64,000 nt of DNA from Xanthomonas maliensis (GTDB lineage: Bacteria > Pseudomonadota > Gammaproteobacteria > Xanthomonadales > Xanthomonadaceae). Positions within the stretch are counted from its first letter, which is position 1, and every line of letters starts with the position of its first letter. The notes under the pieces were generated by a model. The model ran no database searches. It was given only the letters and a program-made list of their open reading frames with translations, and was not told the origin of the DNA. The DNA lies in contig NZ_NSET01000036.1 of NCBI RefSeq assembly GCF_009192945.1, positions 1 through 64,000 of the forward strand, read 5' to 3'. This document shows positions 17,011 through 26,918 of the stretch, piece after piece. Made by a program: the position numbers and the translations under genes.

Positions 17011-18753
17011 TCATTGGCGGGCGGAGCGTCTGGACTCCGTCAACAAGGTGGCCAACGTGGTATCGCCTTGTTCCTGCGCCAGCACTGCGGCGGTCTTGCC
17101 GTGACGATTGCGCGCAGTCGGGTCGGCACCTGCCGCCAGCAGACGCTTGGCGACTGCATCGCGGCCTGACGCGGCAGCCAACATCAGCGGCGTGACCCCA
17201 GCATGGTTGGCATGGCCGACGTCGGCGCCGTGCGCCAGTACTGCGTCGAGGATCGCCGGGTCGTCGCGTGCCACCGCGAACATCACCGGGGTGAAACCGG
17301 CCGCATTGGCGCGCCGGGCGTTGGCGCCGGCCGCCAGCAGCGTCTGCACGACATCGAGGTCGGCATAGGCCACGGCCAGCTCCAGCGCGCTCCAACCATC
17401 GGACGACACGGTATCCACCGGCGCATGCCGTTGCAGCAACCGCTGGACGCTGTCGCGCTGGTTGGTCCAGGCAGCCCGCATCAGCGCGGTGAACCCTTTG
17501 CTATCGCGCGCATCCGGATGGGCACCGGCCTCCAGCAACAGGCTCAGCAGCTCCGGCTCCTGGTTGCGGATCGCCTGGTGCAACGGCGGCTCACCCAGCA
17601 GGTTGGGACGATTGGCATCGGCACCGTGTCGCAGCAGCCAGGCCACCCGCACCGCGTCGCCGGCATCGAGCGCATGCGCCAGCTCGTGTTGTGCATCGGC
17701 GCCCGCGGCAATGCGCAGCTGCAGTTGCGCCAACTCCTGCGACGACGCGCCGACCGACGCTGTGTGCGCCACTGGCGTGGGGGGCGTATAGGGACCATGC
17801 GCGAGCAGGTTGCCCGTCACCACGCAGTCGGCACAACGCACCAGTGGAACGTGATAGTCGCGCAGGATCGCATCGATCTGCGGCGCGCTACGTGCCAGCG
17901 CCGCGTTGAGATCGTCGCGCAGGTCCGCGTTCTTACGCGACACCACCCACGCCATCGAATACTCCAGCACCGTATCGTCGATGGTGTTGAGCGCCACCAT
18001 CCCCAGACCGTTGCGTGCGGCGTAGTAACCGGCCACCGGGCCCCACGATTCGGCCGCATCCAGCTCGCCGGCCGCCACCCGTTCGACCAGTTTGCCGGGG
18101 TGTTCCTGTGGCGCGGCGGCCGAATCGTAGAACAGGTACTGCACTTCGCCAGAGATACCGTGCTCGTACAACGCCTCGCGCGCCGGCGAGCTCTGGAACA
18201 CCCCCAGCTTCAGCGATTTCAACGCCGGATCGTCCAGCGTGCGCGGCGCCAGCTGCAGCCCCTTGCGGGTGACCAGCACGTAGGTCGAGCGATACAGCGG
18301 CCGTGTGGTCAGGCCCATGTCGGCATCGCTGGTGAGATCCATCAATACATCGCAGCGGCCGGCGTTGATCGTGCTACGTGCCAACCCGCGCTGGTAATAG
18401 GTGCGCCATTCGTAGACCAGCGGCCGCCCCATCGTCGCAGCGACGACCTGCGCGATCTTGTTCTGGAATCCTTCGCCAGCTTTATTGGACAGCGGCATAT
18501 TGCCGGGATCGGCACAGACGCGCAGCGGCGGCAGAGCGGACGTTGTCGTCGCCATCGCTGTTGGCGCAGCGGCGCGCGGCGCTGCCGGTGCGGCGGAAGA
18601 AGTGCGAGCCGCCGCGGAGGGCGGCTCGCGAGTGCAGCCGGCGGCGACGAGTCCGAGGCTGCAAACCATCAGCACCCTGCGCAGGTGCCGTGTCATGCCG
18701 CGCCCACCGGCCCATGGCCGGCGGACGCGATCGGTGCCGACCGCAACGCTCAT
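17011..18753 (-). CDS. MoxJ/XoxJ-like periplasmic binding protein fused to ankyrin repeats
   Basis: The 580-residue product combines two modules. After a lipoprotein signal (GLVAAGC), residues of about 75-330 match quinoprotein-dehydrogenase-associated substrate-binding proteins (CADPGNMPLSN, then GFQNKIAQVVA), the MoxJ/XoxJ family thought to help activate methanol dehydrogenase. Residues of about 365-575 form five to six ankyrin repeats (for example GFTALMRAAWTNQRDSVQRL and GVTPLMLAAASGRDAVAKRL). A periplasmic ankyrin module suggests protein-protein contact, perhaps with the dehydrogenase. The ATG at 18753 overlaps the xoxF stop (ATGA); an in-frame ATG at 18696 places the signal peptide more naturally and may be the true start. 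Confidence 0.8.
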   Translation of the reverse strand: MSVAVGTDRVRRPWAGGRGMTRHLRRVLMVCSLGLVAAGCTREPPSAAARTSSAAPAAPRAAAPTAMATTTSALPPLRVCADPGNMPLSNKAGEGFQNKIAQVVAATMGRPLVYEWRTYYQRGLARSTINAGRCDVLMDLTSDADMGLTTRPLYRSTYVLVTRKGLQLAPRTLDDPALKSLKLGVFQSSPAREALYEHGISGEVQYLFYDSAAAPQEHPGKLVERVAAGELDAAESWGPVAGYYAARNGLGMVALNTIDDTVLEYSMAWVVSRKNADLRDDLNAALARSAPQIDAILRDYHVPLVRCADCVVTGNLLAHGPYTPPTPVAHTASVGASSQELAQLQLRIAAGADAQHELAHALDAGDAVRVAWLLRHGADANRPNLLGEPPLHQAIRNQEPELLSLLLEAGAHPDARDSKGFTALMRAAWTNQRDSVQRLLQRHAPVDTVSSDGWSALELAVAYADLDVVQTLLAAGANARRANAAGFTPVMFAVARDDPAILDAVLAHGADVGHANHAGVTPLMLAAASGRDAVAKRLLAAGADPTARNRHGKTAAVLAQEQGDTTLATLLTESRRSARQ

Positions 18754-20783
18754 CGTGCGCTCTTCGCCGCAGCGTTGCCGGCGCCACCTGCAGCAGCGGC
18801 GGCAGCGGCAGTGGTCGCAGGCGTCGCGCTGGCGGTGACGGTCTTGCCGGCACCATCGAGGCGGAAGGTATGCACCATGCCACCCAGCGGGATCTTCTCG
18901 AAGCCGTTGCTGAAGGCCAGGCCGGCCGCACCGAGCGCACCGTAGGGATCGCCGGGGTCGAGCCCGCCGGCAACCGGCAGACCGATCCAGCCGCCGATGC
19001 CGGAGAACACGGCGATGTATTGGTGACCATTGGCCTTGTAGGCGATCGGATTACCGATGATCCCCGACGGCAGCTTGGTCTCCCACAGCTTCTTGCCGGT
19101 GTCCTTGTCGACCGCGCGGAACCAACCATCGAGCGTGCCGTAGAACACCAGTCCGCCATCGGTGACCAGCGTCCCGCTCCACACCGGGAACTTCTCCTTG
19201 ATTTCCCACTTGGTCTTGCCTTCGACGACATCGAAGGCCTTGACGATGCCCAGCGCGCCCGGCTCATTGGGCTTCATCATCACGTTGGCGAACACGTAGG
19301 GCAGCCCCATCATCGTGTTGCCACGCTCCTGCGGCTCCAGCTCCATGTGCCAGTTGTTGGTGCCGCAGAAGAACACCGCGCTGTTGGCCGGATCCACCGA
19401 GCAGGGTTGCTGGTCCTTGCCGCCCATCGCCGAGGGGAAGGCTTCCACTTTCTTGCCGCGCTCCAGCGGCGAATGCGCAGCCACCTTGACCGGACGACCG
19501 GTCTTCATGTCGATGCGCTCGGCCCAGTTGGCCGGGACGAACTTGTTGGCGCGCAACAAGGTGCCATCGCGCCGATCCAGTACATACGCAAAACCATTGC
19601 GGTCGAACTGCACCACCGAAGGCACCTGCTTGCCGTCGATGGTCAGGTCCACCAGGATCGGCTCGTTGATGCCGTCGTAGTCCCATTGGTCGAACGGCGT
19701 CTTCTGATAGCCCCACACCGCCTCGCCGGTGTCGATCTTGCGCGCGAACAGTGTCATCGACCACTTGTTGTCGTAGTCGCCGTTGTTGCACTCCTCCTGC
19801 GTGGTCTTGCCGCAGCGGTAGGACGGGCTCCACAGCCCCGGGTTACCAGTGCCGTAGTAGAGCAGCTTGAGCTTGGGATCGTAGCTGTACCAACCCCAGG
19901 CCGCGCCGCCACCGCGTTTCCAACCGTCCTCCGGGAAGGTCTTCACGCCGAGATCGCCGAGTTGGCCATGTTGCGGATTGGCCTTGTTGAAATCCGCACC
20001 CAGGCAGATGTCCTTGTCGGTGCCGGTGGCCTCGCACGACCACACCTGCTTGCCGTCGGCCAGCGCGTAGGCAGCCACGCGGCCACGCACGCCGAACTCG
20101 TTGCCGCTGATGCCGGCGATCACCTTGCCGTTGGCGATGATCGGCGCCATCGTGATCGTTTCGCCCTGGTCCGGATGGGCGAGCTTCTGCTTCCACACTT
20201 CCTTGCCGGTCTTGGCATCGAGGGCGATCACATCGCCGCTCAGGCTGCCGAACACCAGCTTGCCGTCGGCATAGGACGCGCCGCGGTTGACGGTGTCGCA
20301 GCAGGCGACGGCCACCGCACGTTCGTCCTGCTGCGGGGTGTATTTCCACAGCACCTTGCCACCGTCGTCCTGCGCTGCCAGATCGATCGCAAAGACGTTG
20401 TTCGGATACGCGCTGACCATGTACATGACGTTGCCGATCACCAGCGGCTGACCCTCGTGGCCACGCGTGGCATCGGTCTTCATCTCCCACGACATCTTCA
20501 GATTCTTGACGTTGTCGCGATTGATCTCGGCCAGCGGGCTGTGACGAGTGAGCGCCAGGTCGCGACCGACGCCGCCCCAGTTGTCGGGGTTAGCCGCCGT
20601 CGTCGCGAACTCGGCGTCGGTGTCGACCGCGGTGGCCGGCGGTGGCGTCGGCGCGGGTGCGGCAGTGGTGGCCGGCGGCGTGGATGCGGCAGGAGTGTCC
20701 TGCTTGCAGCTGGACAAGACCGCGCTCAGCGCCAAGACCAGCACGACGCCGGCCGAAGCGCTGCGACAGGAAGCACGTTGCAT
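18750..20783 (-). CDS. xoxF: PQQ-dependent methanol/alcohol dehydrogenase, lanthanide (XoxF) type, lipoprotein form
   Basis: This 677-residue quinoprotein oxidises methanol or other primary alcohols in the periplasm with PQQ. Visible hallmarks are the vicinal cysteines at 161-162 (ACCDTVNRG), the metal ligands Glu229 (GNEFGVRG) and Asn313 (GTGNPG), and the catalytic Asp368. The residue two further on is Asp370 (WDYDG), the extra acidic ligand that marks lanthanide-dependent enzymes; calcium enzymes have Ala or a small residue there. Repeated tryptophan-docking propeller motifs run along the chain. Unusually, the N terminus is a lipoprotein signal (LSSC, Cys26) followed by a Thr/Pro/Ala linker, and the C terminus has an Ala-rich tail. 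Confidence 0.88.
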   Translation of the reverse strand: MQRASCRSASAGVVLVLALSAVLSSCKQDTPAASTPPATTAAPAPTPPPATAVDTDAEFATTAANPDNWGGVGRDLALTRHSPLAEINRDNVKNLKMSWEMKTDATRGHEGQPLVIGNVMYMVSAYPNNVFAIDLAAQDDGGKVLWKYTPQQDERAVAVACCDTVNRGASYADGKLVFGSLSGDVIALDAKTGKEVWKQKLAHPDQGETITMAPIIANGKVIAGISGNEFGVRGRVAAYALADGKQVWSCEATGTDKDICLGADFNKANPQHGQLGDLGVKTFPEDGWKRGGGAAWGWYSYDPKLKLLYYGTGNPGLWSPSYRCGKTTQEECNNGDYDNKWSMTLFARKIDTGEAVWGYQKTPFDQWDYDGINEPILVDLTIDGKQVPSVVQFDRNGFAYVLDRRDGTLLRANKFVPANWAERIDMKTGRPVKVAAHSPLERGKKVEAFPSAMGGKDQQPCSVDPANSAVFFCGTNNWHMELEPQERGNTMMGLPYVFANVMMKPNEPGALGIVKAFDVVEGKTKWEIKEKFPVWSGTLVTDGGLVFYGTLDGWFRAVDKDTGKKLWETKLPSGIIGNPIAYKANGHQYIAVFSGIGGWIGLPVAGGLDPGDPYGALGAAGLAFSNGFEKIPLGGMVHTFRLDGAGKTVTASATPATTAAAAAAAGGAGNAAAKSAR

Positions 20784-21232
20784 ATGCGTCTACCCCTCTC
20801 GGTATGGAGGATCCAAACGATGGAAGCGCCGGCTCGCGTGCCGCGGGGAGCGCAGCGGGCACGAACCTCGGCAGGGGAAGAGCAGGCACCATGCCAACTG
20901 GACGCTGCGCTGCAGCACCTCGCAGTCATTGGCGGTTCGGCTTTGCAGCAACGGCGGGCCTGCGCGCGCTGTCTCGGATTTGGCACACTTTGCGCCGCAC
21001 GCGCTGTGACACCGCGGCACAGTCGTCGACGGCGGCGGATCGATGCACGCCGCACGCGCGCCGTTGCAAAGGCTTGCGTACGCAGCCCCGGGAGATGGCC
21101 GCAGCTTGGCGGCGTCGGTTCGCAGGGCGCGTCGGCGGCGCGCACGCAAGGTCTGCCACACGCGCACCGCGCGTAATGCTCGTCAGATGAAAGGCCTGAT
21201 GACGCGGCGGCGCGTGCGCCCCGCGCGCAGGT
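20784..21232. other. Non-coding gap upstream of xoxF
   Basis: These 449 bases separate the xoxF start from the end of the HAD hydrolase gene, both on the minus strand. I see no gene. The promoter of the lanthanide/PQQ operon should lie here, but I could not pick convincing -35 and -10 elements. Confidence 0.5.
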
Positions 21233-21874
21233 TCAGCCTGCGGTGATCGGCTGCCGTTGCAGACAGTCCAGCAAGTGGCCGCAGTCGCGCAGACGCCAGT
21301 CGGCCATGCCCGGCCAGGGGTCGCCTGGTGTGTTGACCAGCACCGTGCGCACGCCGGCGGCGCGGCCACAGGCCAGATCGTTGTAATGGTCGCCCACCAT
21401 CAGCATCGCCGCCGGCGTGCTCTGCCAACGCCGCTGGAAATACTGCAGGCCGGCCGCCGCCGGCTTGGGCGCCGCTTCGTCGCGGCCGACGATGCCCTCC
21501 CAGGCGAAAGCGTCGTCCAGGCCGATCGCACGCAGCGTCAGCGTCGCCAGCTCGCGCGCGTTGCGGGTCAGCAGGCCGAGCCGGCAACCGCTGGCCTGCA
21601 ACGCCCGCACGAGCGCGACCGCGCCCACCGCCGGCCGCGCGGTCTCGGCCAGCGTGCGTTCGTGGGCGAGCAGCCAGGCGTGCTTGCCACGCGCCTGCGC
21701 CGCTGGCAAGGCCGCCAGGTGATGCAGGATATCCGCGTCCGGCGGGATGTCCAGCGCGCGACGGATCAACGCGAAATCGTGCGCCGGTTCGGTCAGTGTG
21801 CCGTCCATGTCGAACACCCAGTGGCGGCAGTCAGCCAACGGCGACAGCCCAGCGATAGCGGAGGTCCCGTCCAT
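21233..21874 (-). CDS. HAD-family hydrolase (phosphoglycolate phosphatase-like)
   Basis: This 213-residue haloacid dehalogenase superfamily protein has motif I FDMDGTLTE (nucleophile Asp and acid/base Asp), motif II LLTRN, and motif III/IV KPAAAGLQYFQRRW followed by MVGDHYNDLACG. The helical cap is inserted after motif I, as in Gph and PGMB relatives. It probably hydrolyses a small phosphate ester; the substrate cannot be read from sequence. It lies four bases after the lipoprotein gene and is likely cotranscribed with it. Confidence 0.85.
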   Translation of the reverse strand: MDGTSAIAGLSPLADCRHWVFDMDGTLTEPAHDFALIRRALDIPPDADILHHLAALPAAQARGKHAWLLAHERTLAETARPAVGAVALVRALQASGCRLGLLTRNARELATLTLRAIGLDDAFAWEGIVGRDEAAPKPAAAGLQYFQRRWQSTPAAMLMVGDHYNDLACGRAAGVRTVLVNTPGDPWPGMADWRLRDCGHLLDCLQRQPITAG

Positions 21875-21878
21875 CGCG

Positions 21879-22598
21879 CTATTTCCAGCCCGGCATCTGC
21901 GTGGTATCCAGTCCACCGACCTCGAACTCGGCGGTGCGGGTCCCGCCGGCTTTGACCGGGAAGGTGATGCTGATGCGCTTGGCATGGCGCACGCTGCCCC
22001 ATAGCGCCTTGTCGTCGTCGATGAACATGGCGATCGCTTCGTCGGTATCGGGCCGATGCGCAGCCATCGCGCGCGGCTTGCCGCCGTCGGCGGCGACCTG
22101 CACCTTGCAGCCGCGATAGCAGTCGAAATCGCCGGCCTTCAACACCAGATAGCTGTGTCGCTTCCATTGTGGATGGTCGCGGAACACCAGGCTGACCGGC
22201 TTGGGGCCGCTGCCATCCACGTCCACCCGCTGGCTGGCATCGATCATCGCCGAGCGTTGCGTGCCGCCCTTGGCCGGTACCTGCGAGTATTGCCACAGTG
22301 CCTGCATGCGGCGCAGGTCGCGCGCTTGGTCGCCCTTGGCCTTGATCTCGGCATAGCCCGGCTCCACCCGCTGTGCGGCCGCCGTGCCGGCATAGCCTTC
22401 CAGCAAGGCGGCGCCATGCGCGCGCGCCATGTCCCAGTTGCCGGCCTGCACGGCGCTGTCGTATTGCTTGGCCAGGGCGTCGGCTGCGTGCTCCCTGGCT
22501 TGCGTTTGCGCGGCCTGCTGGGCCTGCTGCTGCGCCTGGCGATCACCGCAGGCAGTCAGGACGGCCACACTCAGCACCGCACACAACAGCATCTTCAT
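21879..22598 (-). CDS. Hypothetical lipoprotein
   Basis: The 239-residue product starts with a lipoprotein signal (VAVLTAC), then a Gln/Ala-rich probably helical stretch, then a beta-rich C-terminal domain with a CYRGC pair that could form a disulfide. I do not recognise a named family. It is probably an envelope lipoprotein. It precedes the HAD hydrolase gene with a four-base gap. The start at 22598 gives the complete signal peptide. Confidence 0.75.
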   Translation of the reverse strand: MKMLLCAVLSVAVLTACGDRQAQQQAQQAAQTQAREHAADALAKQYDSAVQAGNWDMARAHGAALLEGYAGTAAAQRVEPGYAEIKAKGDQARDLRRMQALWQYSQVPAKGGTQRSAMIDASQRVDVDGSGPKPVSLVFRDHPQWKRHSYLVLKAGDFDCYRGCKVQVAADGGKPRAMAAHRPDTDEAIAMFIDDDKALWGSVRHAKRISITFPVKAGGTRTAEFEVGGLDTTQMPGWK

Positions 22599-22882
22599 CG
22601 TTCGACTCCGGGAGGGGACGGGCCGGTCACCATAGCAGCCGGCCGATGGCCGGCACATGCACGGCGCGTGCGCCCGTTTTGCCGTCCTGCCAGTGGCGCA
22701 TACCGCCGGGGGTGGCGCCCGCACCGCTTGCACGGCACGCCGTCACCACGACCGACGAGCCGGAGATCGCCAGGCGGCCAGCACGGCCTGCGCGCCTGCG
22801 CAGCAACCGCCGCTGCAGGCATGGCAGCGGCAAGCACCGGAACACCAGGCATGTTGCCCGCCCGGTGCGTACCGCGCGCGGC

Positions 22883-24853
22883 TTACCGCTGCGGAGGGGC
22901 TGGCGTCGCTGCCGGTGCCGGCGTTGCTGCCTTGGCCTTGGCCAGCATCTCGGCCACCGAGGCGGTGGTGATCGGATGGTAGCTGGGCTTGGCTTTCTCG
23001 AACGCCTGCTCGGCGAAGGCGATGCCGTCGGGCGTCTTCAGCAGTTCGGCGTAGATCGGCAGGATCAGCTTGCGGCGGCCGACGCGCTCGATAAAAGCAC
23101 CGGCGGCAGGACGCGCATCGGTATATCCGCTACGCAGCGCCAACGGATACCAGCGCATGGCGATCTCGCCATTGGGCGTACCGGTGAAGTGGTAGGCGGC
23201 GTCCAGTTGCTTGAGCTGTTCCGGCGTGAGGGTGGCGCCCATGCCGCTGAGGAAATGCACCCACTCCTGGGTGCCCCAGGCATCGGTCACCTGCTTGTTC
23301 GGCAGGCTGCCGCTGCCGCTCCAGGCGATGCGCGCGGTATCGACGATGGCGAAATTGCGCGACCGCGCCTTGCTGGCGAACGCCGGGATACCGGGCTGCC
23401 TCAACCAGGCATCGACCTCTGCCTCGCTGACCAGGCTGGGATTCTTCGCCAGCAGGTGGCTCTTGAGGTAAGCGACGAACTGATCGGTGGTCGCGCTCTG
23501 GAAGGCGTGATCGTCGAACCAGCCGCGCAGGAACGGGTCGAACACGTCGCGGCCGAAGCGCTGCTCCAGGAACTGCAGGAACCAGGCGCCCTTGACGTAG
23601 GCGACCTGGCTCAAGGCCTCATCCGGATCGCGCTCGCCCAGTGGCGGCAATTCCAGCTCTTGATCGGTCGGCGCCATGTCCTTGAGCTCGGCCAGCAGGT
23701 CGCCCTGGTCGATCTCGCGCTCCATCTCGGCCATCTCGGCGCCGTACAGCGCTTCGGTGATGCGGCCCTGCACGTAAGTGGTAAAGCCTTCGTTGAGCCA
23801 GATGTCCTTCCAGCTCGCATTGGTCACCAAATTGCCGGACCAGCTATGCGCCAGCTCGTGCGCGACCAGCGACACCAGCGACTTGTCGCCGACGATCACG
23901 GTCGGGGTGGCGAAGGTCAGGCGCGGGTTCTCCATGCCACCGAACGGGAACGACGGCGGCAGCACGAGCATGTCGTAACGGCCCCAGCGGTACGGGCCGT
24001 ACAACGCCTCGGCCGTTCCGATCATCTTCTCGGTGTCCTCGAATTCCTTGGCGGCCTTGTCGGCCATCGCCGGCTCGGCCCACACGCCCGAGCGCGCCGA
24101 GATCGGCTTGAACACCAGGTCGCCGGCAGCGATGGCCAGCAGGTAGGACGGGATCGGCTCGGGCATCTTGAAGCTGTAGTCGCCATCGCGCGCGGCCTGT
24201 GGATCGTTGTCGGCGCTCATCAGCACCATCACGTCCGGACGCGAGGTCACATGCGCGCTGTAGGTGAAGCGCACGCTCGGAGTGTCCTGCAACGGCACCC
24301 AGCTGCGCGCGTGGATGGCCTGCGACTGACTGAACATGAAAGGCAGCTGCTTGCCTTCGGTCATCGCCGGGTCCAGCCACTGCAGGCCCGAGGCGGTGGG
24401 CGCGGTATGGTAGGTGATGACGATCTTGCTCGGCTGCGTCGGCGCCTCGATGGTCAGCTTGCTGCCGAAGGTCTTGTCGGCCGGCGCCAGCGCGAATTGC
24501 AGCGGCGACAGGCCGCCCTTGCCATCGTCGGCCTGCACCTGGGCGATGCTCAGCTCACGGGTGTCCAGCACCAGCCGCTTGGCCGCCTTGTCCTTCCAGT
24601 CCAGCGTGTAGGTGGCGGTGCCGCCGATCTGCTTGCTGTCGAAGTCCAGCTTCAGGTCCAGCGCCAGGTCCTTGATGACCACCAGCTGCGGCTGGGCGTA
24701 GGAGCTTTCGTCGTGGTTGCGGGCGTCTGCTTTCACGGGGGCCTTGGCGGTGGCGGCCGGCGCGGCGGTGCCGGCGGCGGGCGTGGACTCATTGGAGCAG
24801 GCGGCGAGTGCCAGGGACACCGCCAGGGACAGCGACAGGAGCGAAAAGCGCAT
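22883..24853 (-). CDS. M1 family aminopeptidase, lipoprotein, LTA4 hydrolase-like
   Basis: This 656-residue zinc aminopeptidase has a lipobox (LALAAC), the substrate-binding GGMEN motif, the zinc motif HELAHSW with its downstream Glu in NEGFTTYVQ, and the C-terminal alpha-solenoid of leukotriene A4 hydrolase relatives. It would trim N-terminal residues from peptides at the cell envelope. The C terminus ends in a Pro/Ala-rich tail. The upstream gap carries copy B of the dispersed repeat. Confidence 0.9.
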   Translation of the reverse strand: MRFSLLSLSLAVSLALAACSNESTPAAGTAAPAATAKAPVKADARNHDESSYAQPQLVVIKDLALDLKLDFDSKQIGGTATYTLDWKDKAAKRLVLDTRELSIAQVQADDGKGGLSPLQFALAPADKTFGSKLTIEAPTQPSKIVITYHTAPTASGLQWLDPAMTEGKQLPFMFSQSQAIHARSWVPLQDTPSVRFTYSAHVTSRPDVMVLMSADNDPQAARDGDYSFKMPEPIPSYLLAIAAGDLVFKPISARSGVWAEPAMADKAAKEFEDTEKMIGTAEALYGPYRWGRYDMLVLPPSFPFGGMENPRLTFATPTVIVGDKSLVSLVAHELAHSWSGNLVTNASWKDIWLNEGFTTYVQGRITEALYGAEMAEMEREIDQGDLLAELKDMAPTDQELELPPLGERDPDEALSQVAYVKGAWFLQFLEQRFGRDVFDPFLRGWFDDHAFQSATTDQFVAYLKSHLLAKNPSLVSEAEVDAWLRQPGIPAFASKARSRNFAIVDTARIAWSGSGSLPNKQVTDAWGTQEWVHFLSGMGATLTPEQLKQLDAAYHFTGTPNGEIAMRWYPLALRSGYTDARPAAGAFIERVGRRKLILPIYAELLKTPDGIAFAEQAFEKAKPSYHPITTASVAEMLAKAKAATPAPAATPAPPQR

Positions 24854-24924
24854 CGGGGGACACCGCAGCGTGGAAACGCCGCAGTTTAGCCTCCTTGCCG
24901 TCGCCCTGCCCGCTCGACGGCATC

Positions 24925-25047
24925 GGTTCCGCTGTCGCCGCGGCGCACCACAGGGCGCTTCCAGGAGGGTTGGCCGCCAGCAGCACGGAGCGTGCGCCGC
25001 ACCGCTGACGGCCAACGCCTCTCATCTCCACGTGCATAACACGCTCT
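24925..25047 (-). repeat. Dispersed intergenic repeat, copy B
   Basis: Read on the minus strand, this segment repeats copy A at 10,850-10,975 over about 100 bases with mostly single-base changes. It lies directly after the stop of the GGDEF gene and before the aminopeptidase gene, the same relative position and orientation as copy A. No gene is supported here. Confidence 0.6.
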
Positions 25048-25936
25048 AGTGCAGTGGATGGCCGCGCGCGTTCTCGTGGCCATCGCGCACCAGCCGGCGG
25101 CCACCGGAGAACTTGGCTCGATACATCGCCGCGTCGGCACGCCGATACAGCTCGGTCGCCTCCAGCCCGTCCGTATACACGGCGCAACCGGCGCTGACGT
25201 GCAGCGGCGCCTCGACCCCGTCCTCGCACTCGAGCAGGGACAGCCACTGGTTGAGCTTGAGCGTGGCGTCTTCTTCGCTGGCATGCACGCCGATCAGGAA
25301 TTCGTCCCCGCCCCAGCGACCGATCCAGTCCTGTGCGCCCAGCCACGCAAACGCCGATTCGACCAGCCGCACCAGCACGCGATCGCCGGCCAGATGACCG
25401 AAGCGATCGTTGATCGGCTTGAGGTTGTCCAGATCGAGCACGAACAACACGAACGGCCAGCCCTCCCGCTGCGCCGAGGCCACCGAGTCGCGCATGGCCT
25501 GCTCGCAACCGCGCCGGTTGAGCGCTTCGGTTAGCGGATCCAGCAAGGCGTGCTTGCGCAGGTCGCGCATGCCGGCGTCGATGCCGCGCAAGCTGCGGTT
25601 GATCCCGCGCAGCAGGCGCCCCAGCTCGTCGTCGCCGGGCTCCGGCAGGCTGGGCAGGCGCTGGTCGGCGTAGTAGGCATCGAGCGCATCGGCTGCCACC
25701 CGCAACGGCGACAGCAAACGGTACAGCGCCGACAAGGTCAGTACCGTGCCGGCCAACGTGGCCGCCAGCGCAACGATCACCACCGACCACATGGGCCGGC
25801 CACCCAGCTCGCGATGCGCCGCCAGCCAGGCGATCAGCAACAGCAGAGGCAGGTGGATGCCGACGAAGGTAACCGCCAACAGCTTGGCGCTGAAGGAGCG
25901 GGGAAAAACGCGCGAGAGCCCAGCGTACAAACGCAT
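25046..25936 (-). CDS. Membrane-anchored diguanylate cyclase
   Basis: The 296-residue protein has two N-terminal transmembrane segments (about residues 20-40 and 50-70), a HAMP-like linker, and one GGDEF domain with an intact RWGGDEF active site. It should make cyclic di-GMP from two GTP. No RxxD inhibitory site is evident before the active site. I chose the ATG at 25936 because GGAG lies six bases upstream; a GTG at 25951 is also in frame. Confidence 0.87.
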   Translation of the reverse strand: MRLYAGLSRVFPRSFSAKLLAVTFVGIHLPLLLLIAWLAAHRELGGRPMWSVVIVALAATLAGTVLTLSALYRLLSPLRVAADALDAYYADQRLPSLPEPGDDELGRLLRGINRSLRGIDAGMRDLRKHALLDPLTEALNRRGCEQAMRDSVASAQREGWPFVLFVLDLDNLKPINDRFGHLAGDRVLVRLVESAFAWLGAQDWIGRWGGDEFLIGVHASEEDATLKLNQWLSLLECEDGVEAPLHVSAGCAVYTDGLEATELYRRADAAMYRAKFSGGRRLVRDGHENARGHPLH

Positions 25937-26069
25937 CCATGTCTCCGACACGAAACAGCGCGTAGTGTCGCCGAGGCGTCGTGGAGCGGACGCGATGGAG
26001 GTCTCAGAACCTGGCTGAACGCCGGCGCGGCGCGGGCAGCGCCGACAGCGCCGCCCGCGCCGCCGTTGC

Positions 26070-26831
26070 TCAGACCTTGTATCCGGAATGGATGGCGACG
26101 ATGCCGCCGGTCAGATTCTTGTAATGGCAGCGCGCGAACCCGGCCTCGCCCATCATCTGCTTCAGCGGCTCCTGCGGCGGATGCTTGCGGATGCTTTCGG
26201 CCAGATATTGGTAGCTGTCGGCGTCGCGGGCGAACAACTGACCCAGCCGCGGCAGCACCTTGAACGAATGGAAGTCGTAGAGCGGCTTGAACCAGTCGGC
26301 GGTGACTTCGGAAAATTCCAGCACCCGCGCCTGCCCGCCGACCTTGAGCACGCGATACATCTCGCGCAGCGCGGCGTCCTTGTCGGTGACGTTGCGCAGA
26401 CCGAAGGAAATGGTCACCAGATCGAAACTCTGGTCCGGGAACGGCAACGCCTCGGCATTGCACTGCACGTAGTCGAAACCGGCGACCAGGCCGCGATTGG
26501 TCAGGCGATCGCGGCCGACCGACAACATGCCGGCATTGATATCGCCCAACACCACGCCCCCTTCGTTGCCCACCCGCTCCTTCAGCAGCGCGGCGATGTC
26601 GCCGGTCCCGCCGGCCAGATCCAGCACCCGATCGCCCGGCTTCACCTGCGCGGTGGCAACGAAGTAGCGCTTCCAGGCCCGGTGGATGCCCAGACTCATC
26701 AGGTCGTTCATCAGGTCGTAGTTGCGCGCGACCGAGGTGAACACTTGGCCGACCAGCTTCTGCTTGTCCTTGGCAGCGACGTCGCGGAAGCCGAAATGGG
26801 TGGTGCCGGAGGTATAGGGGGATTCGCTCAT
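26070..26831 (-). CDS. ubiE: Ubiquinone/menaquinone C-methyltransferase UbiE
   Basis: This 253-residue SAM-dependent methyltransferase methylates the ring carbon of demethylmenaquinol and of the ubiquinone precursor. The family signatures are present: [17 protein letters not shown], the SAM-binding [12 protein letters not shown], and the C-terminal [13 protein letters not shown]. Length matches E. coli UbiE. It is divergently placed to the MFS-HlyD pair, with an 87-base shared gap. Confidence 0.95.
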   Translation of the reverse strand: MSESPYTSGTTHFGFRDVAAKDKQKLVGQVFTSVARNYDLMNDLMSLGIHRAWKRYFVATAQVKPGDRVLDLAGGTGDIAALLKERVGNEGGVVLGDINAGMLSVGRDRLTNRGLVAGFDYVQCNAEALPFPDQSFDLVTISFGLRNVTDKDAALREMYRVLKVGGQARVLEFSEVTADWFKPLYDFHSFKVLPRLGQLFARDADSYQYLAESIRKHPPQEPLKQMMGEAGFARCHYKNLTGGIVAIHSGYKV

Positions 26832-26918
26832 GGCCGGATTATCGCACTGCTGACGCCACCGTGACCGCAACCGGACCACAATCGCGACCTCTTCTGCAAC
26901 CGGTCCGGCGAGCTTTGG

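Noticed and set aside
22373-24889. Plus-strand frame of 838 residues
   Set aside because: Antisense shadow of the M1 aminopeptidase gene; composition typical of the complementary strand in high-GC DNA.
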